A stretch of 29,580 nt of DNA from NCBI GenBank assembly GCA_023424015.1, contig JAFAEM010000029.1:1-29580 (forward strand). Direction: 5' to 3'. This DNA is from Bacteroidota bacterium. GTDB taxonomy: Bacteria; Bacteroidota; Bacteroidia; Chitinophagales; Chitinophagaceae. A program made the position numbers and the translations under genes. Each line of letters starts with the position of its first letter. The first letter of the stretch is position 1. Under the pieces are notes generated by a model that was not told the DNA's origin, ran no database searches, and was given only the letters and a program-made list of their open reading frames with translations. Positions 1 through 8,300 of the stretch are shown one piece after another.

Positions 1-387
1 AATGCGCCTGTTTGAAGAATCGGGATAGGAGCATGCTATCGAAAAAAACCAATTTTCAATCACCAAACCCAAGCCAGACGCCAACTCTTTTTTCACATCT
101 CAATTTTCCCGGACAGTAGTGATCCAGCATCCAGTATCAAGTATCTAGTATCTAGTATCTAGCATCCAGCATCCAGCTTTTCAATTTGCACATGTGAGCT
201 ACTATATTTATATTTAAATCGTTGAATTCCACCGTCCCCGTTTCAACCCCACAACCTCCGCCTCCTCTCAAAACTAATTCGGTTATAGGATCAGTTCTGC
301 TGGTATTAGCGTGGGATATCTTTTATTTCATGCTGTACTATTGATTTATATGGTTCTGACTTTACAGATCATTATAAAATTTCAACC
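1..387. other. Left-edge non-coding stretch
   Basis: No convincing complete gene is visible here. A reading frame open at the left edge ends with a TAG at 26-28 (last residues MRLFEESG) and could be the tail of an upstream gene, but it is too short to judge. The stretch contains a heptamer tandem array (listed separately) followed by AT-rich DNA that presumably carries the promoter of the FIST/kinase cluster. I could not find a clean Bacteroidetes -33/-7 pair in it. Confidence 0.5.
122..177. repeat. Heptamer tandem array (8 units)
   Basis: Eight head-to-tail 7-base units lie here without a gap: ATCCAGC, ATCCAGT, ATCAAGT, ATCTAGT, ATCTAGT, ATCTAGC, ATCCAGC, ATCCAGC. The consensus is ATCYAGY. 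The array is intergenic, with no open frame through it, and its function is unknown. The outer units are most alike and the central ones carry a C-to-T change at position 4, as if the array grew by local unit duplication. Confidence 0.9.
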
Positions 388-806
388 ATGCAGGCCCAAT
401 CTATAAAAGGAATATCACCGGAAGATATAGCGTCGGAGCTGGCTCAATTCAGACAAAACGGGTTCTCACCAACGCTTGCCTTTGTATTCATAGCCATAAA
501 AAAGGATAGGAATGCGGTTTTCCTGTTGCTGAATAAGAGGATCTTGATAATGTAGTGGAAGACTACAGAGTTATTAGCGATAATGCCAGGCAACCGGCTG
601 ATGCGCTGATCATGTTTTCATGTGTAAGCAGGCACCTGTCATTTGGCATGGTGATCAAAGAAGAAATAGAACAGGTGCAGCAGATCTGGAACGCTCCTAT
701 GGCAGGATTTTTTACTTACGGAGAATATGGGAAATCAAAAAAAGGTAAGTATGAATACCATAACAACGCCTGTTGCCTCGTGGCATTAAAAGAAAAAAAA
801 CAATGA
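388..806 (+). pseudogene. Internally deleted FIST-domain gene remnant
   Basis: This looks like the two ends of a FIST-domain sensor gene with the middle missing. From the ATG at 388 the first ~50 codons (beginning MQAQSIKGISPEDIASELAQ) match the N-terminus of the intact FIST protein that follows at 803. From about 537, in a different frame, the sequence matches the last ~85 residues of the same protein: DALIMFSC, SFG, EEIE, W-N-P-M, GFF, GEYGK and the terminal VALKEK all have counterparts. About 240-250 codons corresponding to most of FIST_N and the start of FIST_C are absent and the junction is out of frame, so the first frame stops with TAG at 553-555. A GTG at 555 could start a separate 83-residue fragment whose TGA overlaps the ATG of the next gene. 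The copy is degenerate, not a functional sensor, unless the C-terminal fragment has been kept for its own use. Confidence 0.75.
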
Positions 807-1939
807 ACGTCAAAACAATCACAGGAAATACCCCTACTGAAATACAGTCAGCGTTGGAGGAAAACAAACATGCCGGTTTCAAGGCAACGCTTGCCATTAT
901 TTTCCTGACAACAGTGGAATATGCCGATAAACTTTGTTCAATATTTGATAAAAATGATATCGCAATTTTCGGGATCACCACCTCTGAAAAATTCACTAAC
1001 CAGGGATTGGAATCTAATGACATCATCGTCATGCTAATGGATATCAATCCTGATCATTTCAATATTCTGCTTTACGATTATGAAGGAATATCGGTGTATG
1101 ACTGCGGCTTCAGGGCAGGAATAGCCGGGAAGAAGTCCTTTGCAAATCCCGGTTTTATCATTTCACCCATAGACTTCAAGATGTCCGGTGATGAACTGAT
1201 CAGTGGATTAACGGATGCGGCGGGTGCCGATGCAAGTGTGATGGGAGGCGTGGCCGGTAACCCCGCAGATTTTTCAGGCATCGTATTCACCAACAAGCAA
1301 TCAAGTGAAGCCGGGTTGCTTGCCCTTATTGTTGACCAGGATAAAATCACCATAAACGGCCTGGCCATTTCGGGTTGGAAACCTGTAGGAACTGAAAAAG
1401 TAGTAACTAAATGTGATGGGGCCTGGATCTTTACGATCGATCATGAGCCCGCTATGCGGGTGATCCAAAGGTTCCTCGGCGGAGAAATGGTAAGCGCAGA
1501 AAAAAACAACGGACTGATCCCTTCGGACCTGGGCTATCCTCTACAGTTTCAACGCGTCTCCGGAAGTCCAATTATGCGGCCCGTGCTGTTATGGAATACA
1601 GAAAACGAATCGATCATGGTTGGAGGCCAGGTAAAAGAAGGCGATCGTTTCCGATTCTCTCTGCCACCTGATTTTGACGCGATCGATGTAGTGGTGAAAA
1701 GCACCCGGATCGTTAAAGAAAAAAAATTGCCTGATATAGACGCCCTGATTGTTTTCTCCTGTATTGGGAGGCTTGGCTCCTTCGGGCCAATGATCTCAAC
1801 AGAAATAGAAGGAATTGCAGAAACCTGGAACAAACCGATGCTGGGTTTCTTCTCCCTGGGTGAATTTGGAAAACTGGATGAAGGCCGATGTGAATGCCAT
1901 GGCACTACCGTAAGCTGGGTTGCATTAAAGGAAAAATAA
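803..1939 (+). CDS. FIST-domain sensory protein (FIST_N + FIST_C)
   Basis: This 378-residue protein is an intact two-domain FIST protein, with FIST_N at about residues 25-190 and FIST_C at about 205-370. Landmarks are GGVAGN near 148-153, the conserved FSCIGR at 318-323, GEFGK near 353-357 and the C-terminal H-G-T-T at 366-369. FIST proteins are cytosolic ligand-binding sensors that act with neighbouring kinases or cyclases; the NosP subgroup binds haem and senses nitric oxide in operons with histidine kinases. Which ligand this copy binds cannot be read from sequence. The ATG at 803 is chosen because it aligns with the N-termini of the remnant copies on both sides and overlaps the preceding stop (ATGA); an in-frame ATG at 773 would add ten residues without homology. 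A FIST scrap and a histidine kinase follow at once, which supports a sensor-kinase pairing. Confidence 0.85.
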   Translation: MNVKTITGNTPTEIQSALEENKHAGFKATLAIIFLTTVEYADKLCSIFDKNDIAIFGITTSEKFTNQGLESNDIIVMLMDINPDHFNILLYDYEGISVYDCGFRAGIAGKKSFANPGFIISPIDFKMSGDELISGLTDAAGADASVMGGVAGNPADFSGIVFTNKQSSEAGLLALIVDQDKITINGLAISGWKPVGTEKVVTKCDGAWIFTIDHEPAMRVIQRFLGGEMVSAEKNNGLIPSDLGYPLQFQRVSGSPIMRPVLLWNTENESIMVGGQVKEGDRFRFSLPPDFDAIDVVVKSTRIVKEKKLPDIDALIVFSCIGRLGSFGPMISTEIEGIAETWNKPMLGFFSLGEFGKLDEGRCECHGTTVSWVALKEK

Positions 1940-1941
1940 TC

Positions 1942-2079
1942 ATGAACGCAAAATCAATCAAAGAAAAATCAACGGTGGACATTAAAGTGGCATCGAACAA
2001 AGCTTCGCCGATGGTTTTGGGCAACAATCTTGAAATGTGTAATCTCACAACCTATTGCAACGCCTTAAAAGAGAAATAA
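1942..2079 (+). pseudogene. 45-codon FIST scrap (both ends kept)
   Basis: This small in-frame ORF encodes 45 residues beginning MNAKSIKEKSTVDIK and ending TTYCNALKEK. The start resembles MNVKTITGNTPTEIQ of the intact FIST protein just upstream, and the end resembles its C-terminus (TTVSWVALKEK). A central NKASPMVLG resembles NKPMLGF of the FIST C-terminal region. It therefore looks like a third tandem FIST copy reduced to its two ends, this time without a frame break. It starts 2 bases after the upstream stop, and the next gene's ATG follows its TAA directly, so it may still be translated as part of the operon. A newly selected small protein is possible but unproven. Confidence 0.6.
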
Positions 2080-3138
2080 ATGAATCCGCGCCTTCAACAT
2101 ATTTACAATACCATTGAGCAGGATGAAAACATGTCGGCGGAGCAAAAAGCCATAATCCTAAAAACGCTTAAAGACGCTGACAAGGATCTGGAGATCGCGC
2201 TGTTCAAACTCGACAGGACAGAAAAGGTAAAACGTACCACGGCGATATTGCTGGAAGAAACCATCGAGGAACTGGAACAAAAAAGAAAAGCCATCGAAGA
2301 AACCAATATCGCTTTGCAAAGATCACTGGAAGAATTGAAAACCACACAGGCGCTACTGATCCAGTCCGAAAAAATGGCCAGCCTCGGCGAACTCACGGCA
2401 GGCATTGCACACGAAATACAAAACCCCTTGAATTTCGTGAACAATTTTTCAGATGTGAGCCGGGAACTGCTGGATGAAATGAAGGAGGAACTGGATAAGG
2501 GCAATGCGGAAGAAGCTTCATTGATTGCCAGTGATGTGATCCAGAATCTTGAAAAAATTCTGCATCATGGTAAAAGGGCCGGTGATATCGTTAAAGGCAT
2601 GCTCCAACATAGCCGCAGTAGCAGCGGTCAAAAAGAACCCACTGATATCAATGTGCTTGCGGATGAATATCTGCGACTGGCCTATCATGGTTTACGTGCG
2701 AAGGATAAAACATTTAATGCCATTACCAAAACAAATTTTGATGATAACATCGGTATGATAACGATCACTCCGCAGGATATAGGGCGTGTACTTCTGAATC
2801 TCATTACCAATGCATTTCATGCGGTAAGTGAAAAAAGAAAATCTCCCGGCGTCGAAATGACGGGGGAAAAATATGAGCCTACTGTTACGATCACAACCAA
2901 AAAGGAAAAAGATAAGATTGAGATCACGGTCACTGATAATGGAAACGGTATCCCGGAAAAAATACTGGATAAAATTTTTCAGCCTTTTTTCACAACCAAG
3001 CCCACTGGCCAGGGAACGGGGCTTGGATTATCATTGAGTTATGATATTATAAAAGCGCATGGCGGGGAACTTAAGGTGAAAACAAGAGAAGGAGAAGAAA
3101 CAAATTTCATGATACTCCTGCCGGCTGATCAGGTATAA
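2080..3138 (+). CDS. Soluble sensor histidine kinase (HisKA + HATPase_c)
   Basis: This 352-residue protein has no signal peptide or membrane segment. Residues ~1-95 are charged and heptad-like (coiled coil). They are followed by a HisKA dimerisation/phosphoacceptor domain with the H-box SLGELTAGIAHEIQNPL and phosphorylatable His111. A GHKL ATPase domain carries the N-box (NLITNAF), the G1 box DNGNGIP and the G2 box GQGTGLGLSLS. It lacks its own sensory domain, so input must come from a partner, most plausibly the FIST protein encoded upstream. Its ATG directly abuts the TAA of the FIST scrap. The catalytic core is strikingly similar to those of the next two kinases. The likely targets are the two response regulators at the end of the cluster. 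Confidence 0.9.
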   Translation: MNPRLQHIYNTIEQDENMSAEQKAIILKTLKDADKDLEIALFKLDRTEKVKRTTAILLEETIEELEQKRKAIEETNIALQRSLEELKTTQALLIQSEKMASLGELTAGIAHEIQNPLNFVNNFSDVSRELLDEMKEELDKGNAEEASLIASDVIQNLEKILHHGKRAGDIVKGMLQHSRSSSGQKEPTDINVLADEYLRLAYHGLRAKDKTFNAITKTNFDDNIGMITITPQDIGRVLLNLITNAFHAVSEKRKSPGVEMTGEKYEPTVTITTKKEKDKIEITVTDNGNGIPEKILDKIFQPFFTTKPTGQGTGLGLSLSYDIIKAHGGELKVKTREGEETNFMILLPADQV

Positions 3139-3173
3139 TATGAAGGACCATTTATTTTTTATAACTGGATAAG

Positions 3174-5384
3174 ATGAAACCGATCATTGCCACTTTTTTT
3201 TGCATACTATATGCAACCGGTTCTCACCCACAGGGGTCCAAGATGGATAGCCCGGATCCAGGTATTACAAAAATAAAAAAGGACCTTCAACAGGTATCTG
3301 CCTTTACGAGTATTGATTCGGCTATCAGCCTGATCAAACAGGTGATCGAAGAATCAGGAAAGATCAACTTTGCGGAAGGCGAAGCCGAGGCAAGACAAAA
3401 ACTCGCAGCCAAGTTAAACATGAAAGGCGAGTACCAGCAGGCCTCCGAAAACCTCGCCATTGCAAAAAAAATATATAAATCCCTGGACGATTCCCTGGGA
3501 TTTAACTATGTATGGTCGACCTACGGCATGATGTATGGCATGCAAAGCATGTACGACTCCTCCATTCACTTTTTTGAAGCCGCTATCGGAGTAGCCGAGC
3601 GAAACGGTTATGAACAGGAACTATCCGGCGACTACATGAACATCGCCATAAGTTACCAGATGCAATCCAATTTTCCGGAGGCGCTTCGGTACCAGCAAAA
3701 AGCTTTTACACTTGCAAAAGCCAGGAACAATATAGAGGACCAGGCTTATACCAGCTTAAATATGGGGCTCATTTATTTTACTATGGGGGATAGCAGCAGG
3801 GCCGAAAAGGAATATATTGAATCGGTGAACTATGCAAAAAAAATTGGAGAAAATGCTGTTGAATTATATGCGTATTCCAACCTTTCGGAATTATACCTCA
3901 GTAAAAAACAACCACAAAAAGCCTACGATTATGCGATGAAAGCTGCAATGCTCGGCAGGCAAATGGGTGACCAGGGCATTGAAGCCGCCAGTTTGTCAAA
4001 AGCTTCCCGATCACTTATCGACCTGAAAAGATTTGACGAAGCGGAAACACTAGCCCGCCAGGGAATGGCTGTCGCCGATTCATCTGGTCAGCCACTCAAT
4101 ATTTTCCAGGCCTACTCGGCTATGGGAACATTACTTAAATCACAGGAAAACTATAAACAGGCCATTCCATATTTTGAAAAAGGCCTTGCGGCTTTACAAC
4201 ATTCAGACATCTATGATGAAGCCGTGGGACAAGCCAGGCATAACCTCTCCGAATGCTATGAAAAAACAAATGATTATCGGACCGCCCTGCTCAACTACAA
4301 AACCGGGTCTCAAATTTTGGACTCTGTTCGCAGCAGGGAAAACGTTCGGAAGGCGACAGAGCTGACAATGAATTATGAGTATGAGAAAAGACAGGAAGCG
4401 CAACGCATAGAACAAAAACAAAAAGATGCCCGCTCCAAAGAAAGACAGATCGCCCTGATGATCGGCTTAGGTCTGACACTGATATTGACTATTGTAGCAT
4501 TTACCGCCTATCGTAACAAACAAAAAGCGAATAATGTATTACGTCTACAAAAGCTGGAAATAGAGCGCACACTTAACAGGCTCGAGGCCACGCAAAAGCA
4601 ATTGATCCAATCCGAAAAAATGGCATCTCTGGGTGAACTCACGGCCGGTATCGCGCACGAGATTCAAAACCCTTTGAATTTTGTAAATAATTTTTCGGAA
4701 GTGAGTACCGAATTGCTGGACGAAATGAAACAGGTGATTGGGAAAGGCGACATTGAAGAGATCAAATCCATAGCCGACGATGTAAAACAAAACCTTGAAA
4801 AAATATTGCACCATGGAAAACGTGCTGATGGCATTGTAAAAGGAATGTTGCAACACTCACGTGTTAGCAGCGGGCAAAAAGAACCAACTGATATCAACGC
4901 GCTGGCTGATGAATACCTACGCCTGGCTTATCATGGATTAAGAGCGAAAGACAAATCTTTTAACGCCACGATGAAAACAGATTTTGATACCAATACCGGC
5001 CTGGTCAAAATTGCACCGCAGGATATAGGCCGCGTGATCCTTAATCTTCTCACCAATGCATTCTATGCGGTAAATGAAAAGAAAAAATCCACTTTCACCG
5101 AAGGACAGGAAATTAATTACGAACCAACCGTTTTCGTCGGCACCAAAAAGGAAAAGGATATGGTAGAGATCACGATCAGGGATAATGGCAACGGCATCCC
5201 GGAAAAAATCAGGGACAAAATATTTCAACCCTTCTTTACAACAAAACCGACGGGCCAGGGTACAGGGCTGGGCTTATCCCTGAGCTATGATATCGTCACC
5301 AACGGACATGGCGGGGAGTTGAAAATGGAAACTAAACAAGGTGTGGGAACCACATTTACGATCAGTATTCCAGCTAATGTTTGA
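3174..5384 (+). CDS. TPR-containing transmembrane sensor histidine kinase
   Basis: This 736-residue protein starts with a signal-peptide-like stretch (MKPIIATFFCILYATGSHPQ). It then has tetratricopeptide-type helical repeats over residues ~55-390 (for example YQQASENLAIAKKIY, EALRYQQKAFTLAK, YKQAIPYFEKGLAAL), which would be periplasmic. A single membrane helix follows at ~425-446 (IALMIGLGLTLILTIVAFTA), then a cytoplasmic coiled coil, HisKA with His495, and a HATPase_c domain with DNGNGIP and GTGLGLSLS. TPR-TM-kinase proteins of this build are common in Bacteroidetes and transduce extracytoplasmic protein-protein signals; the actual signal is unknown. It lies 35 bases after the previous kinase and overlaps the next gene by 8 bases. 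The kinase core is a close paralogue of its neighbours'. Confidence 0.9.
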   Translation: MKPIIATFFCILYATGSHPQGSKMDSPDPGITKIKKDLQQVSAFTSIDSAISLIKQVIEESGKINFAEGEAEARQKLAAKLNMKGEYQQASENLAIAKKIYKSLDDSLGFNYVWSTYGMMYGMQSMYDSSIHFFEAAIGVAERNGYEQELSGDYMNIAISYQMQSNFPEALRYQQKAFTLAKARNNIEDQAYTSLNMGLIYFTMGDSSRAEKEYIESVNYAKKIGENAVELYAYSNLSELYLSKKQPQKAYDYAMKAAMLGRQMGDQGIEAASLSKASRSLIDLKRFDEAETLARQGMAVADSSGQPLNIFQAYSAMGTLLKSQENYKQAIPYFEKGLAALQHSDIYDEAVGQARHNLSECYEKTNDYRTALLNYKTGSQILDSVRSRENVRKATELTMNYEYEKRQEAQRIEQKQKDARSKERQIALMIGLGLTLILTIVAFTAYRNKQKANNVLRLQKLEIERTLNRLEATQKQLIQSEKMASLGELTAGIAHEIQNPLNFVNNFSEVSTELLDEMKQVIGKGDIEEIKSIADDVKQNLEKILHHGKRADGIVKGMLQHSRVSSGQKEPTDINALADEYLRLAYHGLRAKDKSFNATMKTDFDTNTGLVKIAPQDIGRVILNLLTNAFYAVNEKKKSTFTEGQEINYEPTVFVGTKKEKDMVEITIRDNGNGIPEKIRDKIFQPFFTTKPTGQGTGLGLSLSYDIVTNGHGGELKMETKQGVGTTFTISIPANV

Positions 5385-8300
5385 AAATATGAAATTATCA
5401 AAACAAGTCAGAACAGATTTGGCAAAAGCTTATCAATGCGCAATGGAGGTAAGCATACTTGATATGAAAGCGCCGCTACGGTACATCAACCAGTACATTT
5501 CGGAAAACGTAAGCGGCTACGGCACAGCAGCTGATGAAAAAGTACGGTCGAGAGAAGATTACCGGAAGATGCTTATTAAAAGTCGGCAACAGTCGAAAGG
5601 GATGTTGTTTAAAGCAAAGATTATCACTCGATACCGCCCAAAATTTACCGATGAATCCACTGCACAGTTTCACGACGAAATAAAAGTCCAAATTGGCGAT
5701 AAAATAAACATGCACAGCATTCATTTATTTATGAGCTGTGTATTTAAGTACAGGAACAATAAATGGCAGATGGTCCTGTTTCATGGCTCAATACCCGATC
5801 CTTCCAGCACTATAGAGGATACGTTCCATATAGGTGAAGCAGAAAAAAAATTAAAAGCGCTGGAGCAGGTAGTAGCAGAACGAACGGCAGAACTGCAAAC
5901 AAAAGCCAGGGACTTGGAGATAGAAGCAGCGCTGGAAAGAGTTCGTACCCGCAGCCTTGCCATGCACAATACTTTTGAATTGCGGGAGGTCATCCATACA
6001 GTCCATAAGGAATTGCTCAATTTGAATATGGCTATTCATGGGGGATTATTTATTGTTATTAACAGCGATATTGATGACACACTCCGTTGTTGGGTATCGG
6101 GCGGTACAGCCAACACTTTCACCGAAGTGCATATCCCGTCTTGCAAATACCCTTTCTGCACAAATATTATCAAACGGATAAAAAAAGGTCCTGGTTTTTT
6201 TACTGAAGAATATTCACAGCAGGAAAAAAAGAAATTCTTTAGTTTTTTGTTCAGGCATGAACCCTGGTCGAAACTGGATGCGAAGCAGAAAAAGCAAACT
6301 CTTTCCAGCCCGGGAGGATATACACGGTCATGCTGTGTAAGCAAAAACACAAGTATTTTTATCGTCAATCAATTTGGAAAAATATTTTCAGCAGAAGAAA
6401 ATGAAATACTAAAGCGTTTCGGAAAAGTATTCGAGCAGGCATATACCCGGTTCCTTGACCTGCAGAAAGCAGAAGCGCAGGCAAAAGAAACAAAAATAGA
6501 ATTAGGCTTGGAAAGAGTGCGGTCAAGAGCTATGCGGATGCGGAGCTCGACGGAACTGGGTGAACTTGTTGTCATGTTTTTTGAAGAGTTGGTGAAACTG
6601 GATCTGGTGCTGTCACGTTGCATCATCTGGATAATTGACGGTGATACTTTTTCTGCCAGGATCTGGATGGCCAATTCTGAGGACAGGAATGTAGCGGACA
6701 GCTATTTTATCAAACGGCTGGATCATCCATACTATGATGCTATTATCAATGGCTGGAGGGAAAGATTGCCAAACTGGATATATGACCTGAAAGGGGATGA
6801 AAAAAAATCTATCGACGCTCTTTTGCTCAATGAAACTGAACTGATCTATTTACCCGAAGCTGTCAAAGCCGGTATACACGATGCCACAGAAACTTTTATA
6901 TCGGGGGCCTTTAACAATTTTGGGTTTATTGAAGCGTCGGGACCTGTACGTCACTCGCAAGAGCAAATTGACATCCTTAACAGGTTTGGGAAAGTGTTTG
7001 ACCTTTGCTATACACGCTTTAATGATCTGAAACAGGCGGAAGAGCAAACGAGAGAAGCGCAGATAGAGCTTTCACTCGAACGGATAAGATCCAGGGTTAC
7101 CTCGATGAAAATGTCAACAGATCTGCTGGACATCGTAGTTACTATGAGAACCGAGTTTGTTTCGCTTGGCTACGAAGCGCATTATTTCTGGCACATGCGC
7201 TGGTTACCTGAGAAATATGAAAAGGCCATGACCAGTGGAGATGGCACACGTATCGGCATGGTAATGGAGCTGCCCCGCAGTATTCACGGCGACATTCCGT
7301 TGGTAGCATCATGGGAAAAAACCGATGAACCATTACTTGTTTATGTCATGGATACCGAAACTGCCGTAGACTACGTAGATAAAATGGTGAAGCTTGGAGA
7401 TTTCAAACAGGTTGATCCGCAGGCACCGTCACTGGATGATATCCGTCATATTGGCGGTCTTACCTTCATCATGGCGCGTACCACGCATGGTGAAATTGGT
7501 TTTAGTTTGCCCGGCCCGGTACCCCATCCATCTGCAGACAGCCTGGCTACACTAGTCCGCTTTGCCGCTGTATTTGACCTGGCGTATCGCCGTTTTGAAG
7601 ATCTGAAAAGTTCGGAAAAGCAAATAAGAGAAACTCAAATAGAACTGGCATTGGAAAGGGTTCGTGCCAGGACTATGGCCATGCAACACAGTGATGAGCT
7701 GGCGGAAGCTTCCTTTGTGCTCGATACACAGGTTCGATCGTTAGGCATACCAACCTGGGGATGCGCATTCAATATCTATGGCGACAATGAATCCAGCGAA
7801 TGGTTTAGTTCTGAGGGTGGGGCCTTGCCAACTTATAAAACCCCGAGAGAAGATTGTTTTCTGCGTTACTACAATGCCGGGCAACGAGGTGAACAATTGT
7901 ACATCGAAGAATTTGAAGGTGCTGACTGTACCGCACATTATGAATATCTCTGTACCATTCCAATTGTAGGTGATGCATTACGGGGTATGAAAGCTGCGGG
8001 CGGCACCTTTCCAACCAGGCAGGTTGATCATGTGGCCTTTTTCAAGTATGGCTATCTCTTATTTATCACGCTGGATCCTGCGCCCGATGCACATGATGTC
8101 TTCATACGCTTCGCAAAAGTCTTTGAACAAACCTACACCCGCTTTCTGGATTTGCAAAAATCAGAGGCGCAGGCAAGAGAGGCTCAAATAGAAGCCGCAT
8201 TGGAAAAAGTGCGGGCCCGCTCGCTGGCTATGCATCAGTCAGATGAACTCGAGATGGTGGCGGCTTCCCTGTTTGATCGGCTCGCAGAACTCGGCTTGTC

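Noticed and set aside
122..177. Possible CRISPR array
   Set aside because: Units are 7 bases with no spacers. The same applies to the arrays at 13742, 18733 and 22981-23226; none has 25-40 base repeats with unique spacers, and no cas genes are present.
5341..5376. GTG start at 5341 for the giant kinase
   Set aside because: It would overlap the upstream kinase gene by 44 bases and add residues that merely mirror that gene's 3' end; the ATGs at 5377 or 5389 fit the usual short overlaps in this cluster.
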